From: Azomonas tarimensis | Lineage (GTDB): Bacteria > Pseudomonadota > Gammaproteobacteria > Pseudomonadales > Pseudomonadaceae | Assembly (NCBI RefSeq): GCF_042648805.1 | Contig: NZ_JBHRXZ010000012.1 | Coordinates: 124,001-188,000, forward strand | DNA: 64,000 nucleotides | Reading direction: 5' to 3' | Shown here: piece after piece, positions 26,738 to 35,332 of the stretch | How positions within the stretch are numbered: position 1 is the first letter of the stretch | Layout: each line of letters opens with the position of its first letter | Notes under the pieces: generated by a model | Seen by the model: the letters and a program-made list of their open reading frames with translations, nothing else | The model's database searches: none | Told to the model about the DNA's origin: nothing | Made by a program: the position numbers and the translations under genes

Positions 26738-29396
26738 AAGCCAGGCTCTTGCTGACCACCTCGAACACATCGCTGGATAATTCGCCAGACGCCAGCACCC
26801 TTTCCAGCTCACCGCGCATCAGCGCCTGGCGCGCGTCGTCGTATTTGCGCCAGCGCGTCAGGGGAGTCAGCAGCCTGGAGGCTATCTGAGGGTTGAGGGC
26901 GTTGAGCATGATGATCTGGTCAGCCAGAAAGCGATAGCCCGAGCCGTCAAGCGCGTGGAAGTTGACGTGATTCTGGTTGGCGAAGGCGCCGATTACTGCG
27001 CGTACCTTGTTGGGGTTCTTGATGGTGAAGGCAGCATGTCGCATCAGATGATGCACGCGCTCGAGCCCCCCCGGCATGGCGCTGCCAGCCTGAACGCTGA
27101 ACCACTGATCCATTACCAGTGGATCATCCTTGAAGGCCTCGGCGAAGGTTGCCAGCGCTGCGCTGCGCTCAGCCTCGAACGGCGAGTTGACCATGACCGC
27201 CATGGCGGTGAGTCGCTCGGTCATGTTGTCGGCCGTTTCGAACTGTTCCTGGCAGGCGGCGAGCACCTCCCGCCGTTCGCTGAGCATCAGGTAGGACAGG
27301 GCAATGTTCTGCAGCGCCCGTCGCGCAAAATGTTCGGACTGCGCCACGTAAGGCGTTTGGCGCGATAGCTCGCGGTTGGCCTGATAGCGCCTCCAGAGCG
27401 GCTCGAACAGGGCCTCGGCGATGCAGCGGCGGGCATGTTCGCGGGCGGCGTGAATGGCGTCCACATCGGCCACCTCGCTGATTTCGATCAGGTAGGCTTC
27501 GCCGGGCAGCGAGAGCATCTCGGCGACCATCGCCTGATCCAGCCTGTCGTTGTCCAGCACGCTACCCAGCGCACTTATCAGCCGCTGATCGACGCTCATG
27601 GCCTCGCCTCGCTGCTGCTGGTCGATCAGCTCGCGCAGGACCTGGACGGATAATTGCTGACCGGCCTCCCAGCGATTGAAACCGTCGCTGTCGTGCTGCA
27701 TCAGATACATCAGCTGGTCTCGGCTGTATGGAAAGTCCAGCTTGACCGGCGCTGAGAAGCCCCGCAGGAGCGATGGCAGTGGCTGCTCGGGAGTATCGAC
27801 AAAGGTGAAGCATTGCTCTGCGTCGGTCACCGAGATTACCCGGTCGGTCCCCACTGCAGCCCCCTCGCCGACCAGGCGCAAGGGGATTTCCCGGCCCTGG
27901 CTGTCCAGCAATCCCAGTTTGACCGGGATCACGAAGGGCAGTTTTTCCGCCTGCCCGGGCGTGGGCGGACAACTCTGGCGGAAGGTGAGGCTGTAGCGCT
28001 GCGTTGACGGATCATACGCTTCGCTGACGGCCAGCCGCGGAGTACCTGCCTGGCTGTACCAGCGCTTGAACTGCTGGAGGTCCGCCCCGGTGGCATCTTC
28101 CATCGCCTTGACGAAGTCGTCGCAGGTCACCGCCTGGCCGTCGTGGCGTTCGAAGTAGAGGTCCGAACCTTTGCGGAAGCCCTCCTCCCCCAGCAGCGTC
28201 TGGATCATCCGCACCACTTCGGCACCCTTCTCGTACACGGTCAGGGTGTAGAAATTGGAGATCTCGATGAAGGAATCGGGACGCACCGGATGCGCCATGG
28301 GTCCGGCGTCCTCGGCGAACTGGTGGGTGCGCAGATAGGCAACGTCCTCGATGCGCTTGACCGTCGCCGAGTTCATGTCCGATGAAAACCCGGCGTCGCG
28401 AAACACAGTGAAACCTTCCTTGAGCGACAGTTGGAACCAGTCGCGGCAGGTGACCCGGTTCCCGGACCAATTGTGGAAGTATTCGTGGGCGACGATGGCC
28501 TCGACCCGCTGGTGCGCGGCGTCGGTAGCTGTCTCGGCGCGCGCCAGGACCGCACTGGAGTTGAAGATGTTGAGCCCCTTGTTCTCCATGGCGCCCATGT
28601 TGAAGTCATTGACCGCGACGATCATGAAGATGTCGAGATCGTATTCGCGCCCGTAAACCTGCTCGTCCCAGCGCATCGACCGCTTTAGGCTGTCCATGGC
28701 ATGCTGGCATTTGTCGATGTTTTCCGGCTCGACATAGATACGCAGGGCCACTTCGCGACCGCTCATGGTGGTGAAGCTGTCCTCGACGCACCAGAGGTCG
28801 CCAGCCACGAGGGCGAAAAGATACGCCGGCTTCTTGAACGGATCTTCCCAGGTAGCCCAGTGGCGACCATCGTCCTCGCTACCGCTGGCCACCGGATTGC
28901 CGTTGGAGAGCAGGATGGGGTACCGCTGCTGGTCGGCCTTCACCGTGGTGGTGAAACTGCTCATCACATCGGGGCGGTCCAGGTAATAGGTGATCTTGCG
29001 AAACCCTTCAGCCTCGCATTGGGTGCAGAACATCTTGCCGGACTTGTACAGGCCTTCCAGCGCGGTGTTGGTTTCCGGGTGAATGCACACCGTGCTCTCG
29101 AGTACAAAGGATGCTGCGTCAGGCTGCAGGCTCAGGCTGTTTTCATCGATCTGGTAATCACCAAGACCCAGCGGCCGTCCATCCAGGGAAAGGGACAGCA
29201 GCTCGAGTTCCTGGCCATGCAGCAGCAACGGCGGCAAGGCACTGCTGGCGGCCGCGTCGTTGCGCTGCATCGCCAGCCGCGCATGGACCAGCGTGCGGTC
29301 TTCGTACAGTTCGAAGGTCAGATGGGTTTCATCGATCAGATAGTCAGGCGCCTGATAATCCTTGAGATGGATGACTTTCGGTTGTTCTGTACGCAT
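26736..29396 (-). CDS. pepN: Aminopeptidase N
   Basis: Cytoplasmic M1-family zinc metallopeptidase that removes N-terminal residues during peptide turnover. The product is 886 residues, the length of bacterial PepN. Substrate-binding NMGAMENKGLN is near residue 265, and the zinc site HEYFHNWSGNRVTCRDWFQLSLKEG spans about residues 300-325 with the HExxH pair and the distal Glu. The C-terminal alpha-helical domain is complete. I chose the ATG at 29396 (MRTEQPKVIHLKDYQ), as in known PepN proteins; the frame extends 18 codons upstream. It is a single gene. Confidence 0.97.
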   Translation of the reverse strand: MRTEQPKVIHLKDYQAPDYLIDETHLTFELYEDRTLVHARLAMQRNDAAASSALPPLLLHGQELELLSLSLDGRPLGLGDYQIDENSLSLQPDAASFVLESTVCIHPETNTALEGLYKSGKMFCTQCEAEGFRKITYYLDRPDVMSSFTTTVKADQQRYPILLSNGNPVASGSEDDGRHWATWEDPFKKPAYLFALVAGDLWCVEDSFTTMSGREVALRIYVEPENIDKCQHAMDSLKRSMRWDEQVYGREYDLDIFMIVAVNDFNMGAMENKGLNIFNSSAVLARAETATDAAHQRVEAIVAHEYFHNWSGNRVTCRDWFQLSLKEGFTVFRDAGFSSDMNSATVKRIEDVAYLRTHQFAEDAGPMAHPVRPDSFIEISNFYTLTVYEKGAEVVRMIQTLLGEEGFRKGSDLYFERHDGQAVTCDDFVKAMEDATGADLQQFKRWYSQAGTPRLAVSEAYDPSTQRYSLTFRQSCPPTPGQAEKLPFVIPVKLGLLDSQGREIPLRLVGEGAAVGTDRVISVTDAEQCFTFVDTPEQPLPSLLRGFSAPVKLDFPYSRDQLMYLMQHDSDGFNRWEAGQQLSVQVLRELIDQQQRGEAMSVDQRLISALGSVLDNDRLDQAMVAEMLSLPGEAYLIEISEVADVDAIHAAREHARRCIAEALFEPLWRRYQANRELSRQTPYVAQSEHFARRALQNIALSYLMLSERREVLAACQEQFETADNMTERLTAMAVMVNSPFEAERSAALATFAEAFKDDPLVMDQWFSVQAGSAMPGGLERVHHLMRHAAFTIKNPNKVRAVIGAFANQNHVNFHALDGSGYRFLADQIIMLNALNPQIASRLLTPLTRWRKYDDARQALMRGELERVLASGELSSDVFEVVSKSLA

Positions 29397-29485
29397 CGGA
29401 GAACCCTTGTCTTGAACGGCAAGCCCCAAGCTTCCTGCCGCCGGCGACAAGTTGCAAGCCTGGAGCGGCCATTCAGGGGAACGCC

Positions 29486-30319
29486 TCAGGCGTGGCCGCT
29501 GGCGACGACCTGGTAGGAGCTGAATTTGCGGATGTTGATCACGCCAGTATCGAGGATAAGGTATTGGCCCTTGATGCCGAGCAAAGTGCCTTCCACCTGT
29601 GGGGTTTTCTCGAAGTCCAGGCTGAGCACCTTGCTCGGGTAGCTCAGCACCGGATAGCGGATATCGAGCACGCTCGCTTCGCTCAGCGGCTGGATCGCCT
29701 GCAGGCCGAAACGCTGCTGCAACGCCAGGATGCCTTCGGCACAGACGTCGAGCAGCCGATCACGGGCCTCGATGAGATCGACCGGCGCGGCGTCGCCCTT
29801 GAGCAGGGCACGCCAGTTGGTGCGATCACCTACCTGGTTGCGCAGAAGGTCTTCGACGAGACCCGACTGCTGACGGGTCGCCACGCGCAAAATCGGCAAT
29901 CCCTGGGTCGCGCCCTGATCGAGCCAGCGGGTCGGCAGCTGGGTCGCGCGGGTGATGCCAACCTTCAACCCGGACGAGTTGGCGAGGTACACCACGTGAT
30001 CGGTCATGCAGAACTGCTCCCCCCATGCCGAGTCGCGGCAGGTGCCGAGCTCATGATGGCAGCGCTCCGGACTCATGATGCAGATGTCGCACTCGGGCAG
30101 CTTGCTGAAGCAGGGGTAACAGTAGCCCTGGCTGAAGCTCTTGCGCGTCTTGCGACCGCAATGGCTGCAGTGGATCGCCCCTTGATACTCGAGCCGGATC
30201 GACTGGCCAAGCAGCGGATTGACCGCCACCTCACCATCCCCCAGGGGCAATCCATACTGTACGGTCTCGCCAAGGCGAGTCGTCATCTTGCGCAGACCGC
30301 CGCGTCCCAATTCGATCAT
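29486..30319 (-). CDS. DUF2797 family zinc-finger protein
   Basis: A 277-residue protein with eight cysteines in paired zinc-ribbon arrangement: Cys51 and Cys54 (CSHC), 67 and 70 (CYPC), 77 and 80 (CDIC), then Cys87 and Cys94. The rest is beta-rich, with VVYLANSSGLKVGITRATQLPTRWLDQGA, which resembles a GIY-YIG-like nuclease core (VYLA...KVGIT), and LGIKGQYLILDTGVINIRKF near the C-terminus. The start at 30319 is fixed by a one-base overlap with the yeaC stop (TGATG). Function unproven; nucleic-acid binding is a reasonable inference. Confidence 0.85.
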   Translation of the reverse strand: MIELGRGGLRKMTTRLGETVQYGLPLGDGEVAVNPLLGQSIRLEYQGAIHCSHCGRKTRKSFSQGYCYPCFSKLPECDICIMSPERCHHELGTCRDSAWGEQFCMTDHVVYLANSSGLKVGITRATQLPTRWLDQGATQGLPILRVATRQQSGLVEDLLRNQVGDRTNWRALLKGDAAPVDLIEARDRLLDVCAEGILALQQRFGLQAIQPLSEASVLDIRYPVLSYPSKVLSLDFEKTPQVEGTLLGIKGQYLILDTGVINIRKFSSYQVVASGHA

Positions 30320-30585
30320 CAGTGCAGGGTATCCGGGTTGCTGCTGAACAGGATGTTCGGGACCGTCTTGGATTTCGAGGCGCACTCCTGGGCATTCATG
30401 TAACCGGTACGCTGCTCCTCGGGAAGATTCTGCACTTCCCAGGCGATCATCGCCTGCAGGCAGAGCTCCTTCTGCTCGGTGGTCAGCCGGCGCCCGTCGC
30501 CCCACTTGCCCAGTTCCACCGCCAGCTTGAGGTTCTCGTAGATCTCGGGGGTGATGTTGCGAATCGCATCTTCGAAGGATGACAT
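30319..30585 (-). CDS. YeaC family protein (DUF1315)
   Basis: An 88-residue acidic protein. MSSFEDAIRNITPEIYENLK..ELGKWGDGRRLTTEQ and AMIAWEVQNLPEEQRTGYM are typical of the YeaC/DUF1315 family, which is widespread in gammaproteobacteria without a known function. It contains no membrane segment. It is coupled to the DUF2797 gene by the TGATG overlap and follows the rhomboid gene after 92 bp. Confidence 0.88.
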   Translation of the reverse strand: MSSFEDAIRNITPEIYENLKLAVELGKWGDGRRLTTEQKELCLQAMIAWEVQNLPEEQRTGYMNAQECASKSKTVPNILFSSNPDTLH

Positions 30586-30677
30586 GGCCGGTCTCCATGG
30601 AAAGGACCCGGCATTCTAACGGGAAATCGCGGGGCAGGCTGCAGCCTCGATCCATTGCCGGGACCGCAGCGCTCGGG

Positions 30678-31550
30678 TCAGTGCCGCGGTGCCATGCGCG
30701 CTCTGGCCAGCATGCCACCGGCCACACCGGTGATGCAGCCAGCCACCAGGCCGCTGACATGCGCCGCATTGGCAATGGCGACCGAACCGAAGGTCACCAC
30801 CTCGATGAGGCCGGTCATGCAGATTACCAGCCAGGCCAGCATCAGCATGACCACGCCGGAAGGCAGGCGATATGCGTCCCCCGGTGCGAGTTTCTGGAAC
30901 AGCCAGCAATGTCCGAGCAGCCCGTAGAGCACCCCGGACAATCCCCCGAAAATACCGGGACCACCGTAGAGATACTGCGCTGCGTTCGAGGCCAGGCCGT
31001 AGAGCAGCGTCAAGCCGAACAACAGCAAGGGCCCTTGGCGAATCTCAATGCGGCGTCCCAACTCCCAGTACCACAAGCTATTCATGGCCAGATGGAGAAA
31101 ACCAAAATGGATGAACACAGGCGTGATCAGGCGCCACCATTGCCCCTGGCCGAGGGTGTGCTCGAGCCGCGCGAAATAGACGTAATCGCCCTCGATCCGG
31201 AAATCCAGGAAGCTCAGCCAGCGCACCGCATCGAGGTTGTCGCCGAGCCAGGTGACCGCGGCGGCAATAAAGGTCAGCAGCAGAACGACGCTGGTGAAGG
31301 GATGACGGCGCAGGGCCTGGGTCACGCCGTTGCCAGGCATTGAGCGTCTGGCAGGCGCCGGGCCCGCCTGCCCCTGGGGATGACTGAGGTAAAGTTCGCG
31401 GACCTCGCCGACCCGTTCGCGAGGGACTCGCAAGACCTGGTCGCCAGCCTCCTCGGAGACCCGACAGGGAACCCCCTGGTGCTGCAGCATGGCAACGAAG
31501 CCGCTGAGATCCGCCGAAAGCGGCAAGCGGATGGCTTCTTCCAGCATCAT
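30678..31550 (-). CDS. Rhomboid-family intramembrane serine protease
   Basis: A 290-residue integral membrane protease that cleaves within transmembrane helices. The N-terminal 70 residues form a soluble cytoplasmic domain, followed by about six membrane helices. Catalytic residues are visible: the nucleophile Ser205 in GGLSGVLYG, His264 in NAAHVSG, and the oxyanion pair His153/Asn157 in HLAMNSLW. It starts at the ATG at 31550, overlapping the stop of the phosphoesterase gene by four bases. Substrates unknown. It is probably cotranscribed with nadK and the phosphoesterase gene. Confidence 0.93.
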   Translation of the reverse strand: MMLEEAIRLPLSADLSGFVAMLQHQGVPCRVSEEAGDQVLRVPRERVGEVRELYLSHPQGQAGPAPARRSMPGNGVTQALRRHPFTSVVLLLTFIAAAVTWLGDNLDAVRWLSFLDFRIEGDYVYFARLEHTLGQGQWWRLITPVFIHFGFLHLAMNSLWYWELGRRIEIRQGPLLLFGLTLLYGLASNAAQYLYGGPGIFGGLSGVLYGLLGHCWLFQKLAPGDAYRLPSGVVMLMLAWLVICMTGLIEVVTFGSVAIANAAHVSGLVAGCITGVAGGMLARARMAPRH

Positions 31551-32515
31551 GAATCGGACGGCTCCACGTTGATCCAGACGAAATTCGCCGGCTCCAGGCG
31601 TTTTTCGGGACCCAGCCGATATGCCGCCAGCTTGCCGCGCTTGACCGCGCTGTAGTCGAGACAGGCCAGGTTGGGACGAATCGGCCCCGGATGGCCCGAG
31701 CACCAGTAATGGCCAACGAACAGCATCGGCTCGTCCGGCCCGTAGAGAAATAAACGGCGCCGCTCGGTTTCACTGATCCGGGTGCGCGCCGCGCGATCGG
31801 GCAGGCCGTCAGGCTGAAACACCACGTCCGCGTAGGTCTTGGGGTGCTCTTCCCAGAATTTGGTGCGGAACACGGTGCGCACGAACCCCTCGTCCGTGGT
31901 AACCGTGAGGCCATGGGGCAGCGGCATGTCGGTGCCGCGCAACAGACGGTCCAGGGCGATCTGGGCGAAACTGCCATCGGTGGCCGCCTCGCGCAGGAAA
32001 TCCATGTCGATCAATCCATCGGTCAGGCGCTCACGCAGCCTGGCGATCAGGTACTTGTCCCAACAGGCATGCACGACGCGGAATCGGCCGCCGTCCAGGT
32101 AGAGCGGCATGTCCATGAACCACTCGCGAAAGGCTTTCCATTCCGCCGGATGCGACTCGAACTGCTTGAAGGTTTCTTCCAGCAACTTTGCATAGCGAGG
32201 CGAGTGGTCGCGCACGAACTCGCGACCGCTTTCCGGTGGGGCGGGCGTGTACCAGCCAAGGGCATTGAATTCATGATTACCCATGATGCACAGGGCCTGC
32301 CCCGCCTCGACCATGTCATGCACCAAGTGCAGACATTCGCGAATATGAGGCCCTCGATCGATGATATCGCCGAGAAAGATCGCCATCCGCGACGGATGCC
32401 GCCAGACGTCCCCGCGCCGCCGGTAGCCCATTCCATCGAGCAGACGGACCAGGGTTTCGGCGCACCCGTGAACATCGCCAATCAGGTCGTAACCCCGTTC
32501 CGAATCCAGTTGCAT
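31547..32515 (-). CDS. Metallophosphoesterase (PPP/ApaH-like)
   Basis: A 322-residue calcineurin-like phosphoesterase. The metal-binding motifs are complete and in order: GDVHG at residues 13-17, GDIIDRG at 49-55 and GNHE at 79-82, with later His residues in VVHACWDKY and LFVGHYWCSGHPG. The spacing is that of the protein-phosphatase/diadenosine-tetraphosphatase branch. Candidate substrates are dinucleoside polyphosphates or phosphoproteins; the sequence cannot decide. It starts at the ATG at 32515, preceded by GGAGGAG, with a one-base overlap with the nadK stop. Confidence 0.9.
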   Translation of the reverse strand: MQLDSERGYDLIGDVHGCAETLVRLLDGMGYRRRGDVWRHPSRMAIFLGDIIDRGPHIRECLHLVHDMVEAGQALCIMGNHEFNALGWYTPAPPESGREFVRDHSPRYAKLLEETFKQFESHPAEWKAFREWFMDMPLYLDGGRFRVVHACWDKYLIARLRERLTDGLIDMDFLREAATDGSFAQIALDRLLRGTDMPLPHGLTVTTDEGFVRTVFRTKFWEEHPKTYADVVFQPDGLPDRAARTRISETERRRLFLYGPDEPMLFVGHYWCSGHPGPIRPNLACLDYSAVKRGKLAAYRLGPEKRLEPANFVWINVEPSDS

Positions 32516-33402
32516 CACGCTCCTCCGCCGAGACGACTGCCCCAACCCAATTTGGTCCGGCAAATCTCGTAAAAGTTGTGATCCAGCGGGTGAATGAGGT
32601 TCAGCTTCTGGGATTTCTTGCGCACCGTCACAGTATCACCGGGGGCACAGGTGAAGTGGTTCTGCCCGTCGCAGGAGACCTGGGGGTAGATCTGCATGTC
32701 CGATGACACCACGATCTTCAGTTCGCTACTGCCGTCCACCACGATCGGGCGGCTGGAAAGCGTGTGGGGATACATGGGTACCACCACGATGGCGTCGAGC
32801 TTGGGATGCATGATGGGCCCGCCCGCCGATAGCGAGTAAGCGGTCGAGCCGGTTGGCGTGGAGATGATCAGGCCGTCCGCTTTCTGGCTACAGACGAACT
32901 GGCCGTCGATGAAAAGCTCGAACTCGATCATGCGCGTCGACTTGCCAGGATGCAGGACCACGTCATTGAGAGCGTCACCCTCGCCGATCGGCTCGTCCTG
33001 GCGGCGCACCAGTGCTTCCAGCAGGAATCGGCGTTCCATGGTGAACTGGCCGTCCAGCACTTCCGCCACCTTCACCTCGAGTTCGTCGGGGCGGATATCG
33101 GTGAGGAAACCCAGGCTGCCACGGTTGATCCCCAGCACCGGAATCCGGTGACGCGCCATTGCCCGAGCCGCGCCAAGCAGGCTTCCGTCACCACCGACCA
33201 CAATCACCAGATCGCACGATTCTCCCAGCAGTTGACGTGAGGAGGTCTGCATTCCGTGACCAGGCAGCATCTCCGCGATGGTTTCATCGAGTATCACGTG
33301 CAGACCGCGATCAACGAGAAATCGCTTGAGCCGGCGGATGGTGTCAAGCACTCGAGTGCTGCCCAGACGGCCGATGATGCCAATGTTGCGAAATTGCTCC
33401 AT
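32515..33402 (-). CDS. nadK: NAD kinase
   Basis: Phosphorylates NAD to NADP. The product is 295 residues. The GGDGS motif is at 70-74 (VVGGDGSLL), followed by GINRGSLGFLTDI near 95-107 and the ADGLIISTPTGSTAYSLSAGGPI block near 175-200 that binds NAD. The start is the ATG at 33402 (MEQFRNIGIIGR), the usual N-terminus; the frame extends 31 codons further up, into the divergent gene's leader. It is the first gene of a chain with overlapping junctions (nadK, phosphoesterase, rhomboid). Confidence 0.97.
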   Translation of the reverse strand: MEQFRNIGIIGRLGSTRVLDTIRRLKRFLVDRGLHVILDETIAEMLPGHGMQTSSRQLLGESCDLVIVVGGDGSLLGAARAMARHRIPVLGINRGSLGFLTDIRPDELEVKVAEVLDGQFTMERRFLLEALVRRQDEPIGEGDALNDVVLHPGKSTRMIEFELFIDGQFVCSQKADGLIISTPTGSTAYSLSAGGPIMHPKLDAIVVVPMYPHTLSSRPIVVDGSSELKIVVSSDMQIYPQVSCDGQNHFTCAPGDTVTVRKKSQKLNLIHPLDHNFYEICRTKLGWGSRLGGGA

Positions 33403-33489
33403 GGATGTTCCCGATAAGGTGCGCAAGTACCTTCGATTATGGGCGAAACGCGGAGGCAGCGGCAAACAGGGCTCGGCTATGCTGGACCC

Positions 33490-34410
33490 ATGCAAAGCCT
33501 CTCTCTCGAAACCACGCTAAACCGGCTGCATCATTCCAGGGTGAGGGATCTCGCCTGGACGCTGCTCTCGCCGCCACTTATCCCTGATCAACCGCAACAG
33601 CGCCATCCCCTGGCCGCCAGCCCCTGGCTTGATGGCCACAGCTTGTCGAACTGGCTCAGCCGGCTCGATGCGGCCCCCGCCCCGTTGGAGGACTGGCTGG
33701 CACAGCGCAGCAACCGCCGCCTAGGGCTCTATTACGAACGCCTGTGGCAGTTCGCCTTGATCCATGCCCCCGAGGTCGAACTGCTGGCCTCCAACCTTGC
33801 CATCCGCCGGTCCGGCCAGACACTGGGAGAGCTTGATCTGCTGCTGAGCGATGCAGACGGTATCTGGCACCTGGAGCTCGCGCTCAAGCTCTACCTTGGC
33901 GTCCAGCAGGAGGCAGGCCTGTCATGGATCGGGCCCGGCGGGGTGGATCGGCTTGATCTGAAGCTGGCGCGGCTTCTCGATCACCAGCTGCCGCTACCTG
34001 CCCAACCCGAAGCCCAGGCCGAACTGACTCGCCTGAACGTCGAAGGCACTCGCAGCCGCTTCTGGCTGGCGGGATATCTTTTTCTTCCCTGGCGCTCGAC
34101 TCAGGGTGAGGCGATGAAACTGTGCTGGGTCAGGCGCCACGACTGGGCGGCGTTCGCAGACGCACACCCGGGCGCCCTGTGGCAGCCGCTGCCACGTCAA
34201 GCCTGGCTGGCACCGGCGCGTCTGAACGGCAGCGAGATCATGGGGCGTGAGGGCTTCGGCGAGTGGCTGGCGCGCTTGCCATCACTTGCACCCGCGCAAC
34301 TTCTTGCACAACTGGAGCGGGCCGGACCCGATGACTATCGAGAAACCACACGGGTGTTCCTGGCGAATGAGCAATGGCCTACCGCTCAGCAGTGGCGCCT
34401 ACGCAACTGA
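33490..34410 (+). CDS. DUF1853 family protein
   Basis: A 306-residue soluble protein. The DUF1853 signature is seen in SNRRLGLYYERLWQF (about residues 75-90), LLASNLAIRR and TLGELDLLLSDADGIWHLELALKLYLG (about 110-140). The Glu-Asp and Glu-x-Lys pattern (GELDLLL...HLELALK) recalls the PD-(D/E)xK nuclease fold, so a nuclease-like role is possible but unproven. It starts at the ATG at 33490, divergent from nadK with an 87-bp gap. Its 3' end overlaps the convergent desulfhydrase-like gene by 25 bp. Confidence 0.87.
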   Translation: MQSLSLETTLNRLHHSRVRDLAWTLLSPPLIPDQPQQRHPLAASPWLDGHSLSNWLSRLDAAPAPLEDWLAQRSNRRLGLYYERLWQFALIHAPEVELLASNLAIRRSGQTLGELDLLLSDADGIWHLELALKLYLGVQQEAGLSWIGPGGVDRLDLKLARLLDHQLPLPAQPEAQAELTRLNVEGTRSRFWLAGYLFLPWRSTQGEAMKLCWVRRHDWAAFADAHPGALWQPLPRQAWLAPARLNGSEIMGREGFGEWLARLPSLAPAQLLAQLERAGPDDYRETTRVFLANEQWPTAQQWRLRN

Positions 34411-35318
34411 CGCAGCAGCGGCTCAGCCGCACGGCGACCCTGCAAGCCGCCCGTATGGACGAAAACCACGCGCGCGCCCGGCTCAAAACGGCCGGCTTCG
34501 ACATGTTGGCGCAGGGCCAGGAGCGCCTTGGCGGTGTAGACCGGCTCCAGCGGCAGGCGGGTCTGCTCTTCGATATCGAAGATAAACTGCGCCAGTCTGC
34601 GGTCGAAGCGCCCAAAGCCCTTGCCGCTCGCCTCCAACATTTCGTATCGATCGGTCGAAACCCCTGCCTCCCGCAACAATTGCGCCACCTGGTCGCCCCC
34701 CCGATGCGCGCCAGGCCCGGCCAAGGCGCCATAAACCAGACGCCCTGTGGCCCTTTCCCCGATCACCAGCCCTGCCATGGTGGTTCCCGTGCCGGCTGCC
34801 AGCCACCAGGCATCGAACGCCTGCCAACCGAACGCCGGCAAGGCGCCCTCGACCTGCTCGACCAGCATCGCGCAGCCCAGCGCGCCCTCAAGCCCGCCGC
34901 CTCCCTCGGGTACGCAATGATACCTCGGATAGCGGGCCTGCCAGGCGCCCCAGAAGTCAGCCTGATGCCGTTCGCGGTATCCGCCGTATCCCAGCCAGTG
35001 CAAGTGCATGCCGAAACGACGCAGATCGATTATCGTCGGGGTCGAGGTCTCGTGACCACGTAGTAGACCGACCGTTGACAGCCCCAGCCGCTGACCGGCC
35101 GCTGCCAGCGCATGCAGGTGATTGGAATGTGGGCCACCGAGGCTGATCAGCCCGGTGCACCCGCGCTGGCGAGAGCCTTCGAGATGAAGGCGCAGCTTGA
35201 ACCACTTGTTGCCAGAAAGCAGCGGATCGATCAGATCGAGCCTGAGTACTGCAATCTCCACGCCCTGGGCAGCCGCCCAGTCGACCGTGAGGGGCTCCAG
35301 CACAGTGGGCCCCAGCAT
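34386..35318 (-). CDS. PLP-dependent D-cysteine desulfhydrase/ACC deaminase-like protein
   Basis: A 310-residue fold-type II PLP enzyme. The Schiff-base lysine lies within SGNKWFKL (residues 35-42). The SLGGPHSNHLHALAAAGQRLGL stretch near 70-90 is the substrate and phosphate-binding loop of the ACC deaminase/D-cysteine desulfhydrase family, and AAGTGTTMAGL near 175-185 binds the PLP phosphate. It most likely degrades D-cysteine or a related D-amino acid; true ACC deaminase activity requires residues I cannot confirm. It begins 14 bp after the coiled-coil gene stop, so the two may form an operon. Confidence 0.85.
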   Translation of the reverse strand: MLGPTVLEPLTVDWAAAQGVEIAVLRLDLIDPLLSGNKWFKLRLHLEGSRQRGCTGLISLGGPHSNHLHALAAAGQRLGLSTVGLLRGHETSTPTIIDLRRFGMHLHWLGYGGYRERHQADFWGAWQARYPRYHCVPEGGGGLEGALGCAMLVEQVEGALPAFGWQAFDAWWLAAGTGTTMAGLVIGERATGRLVYGALAGPGAHRGGDQVAQLLREAGVSTDRYEMLEASGKGFGRFDRRLAQFIFDIEEQTRLPLEPVYTAKALLALRQHVEAGRFEPGARVVFVHTGGLQGRRAAEPLLRQLRRRHC

Positions 35319-35332
35319 AGAAATAAGCCCGT

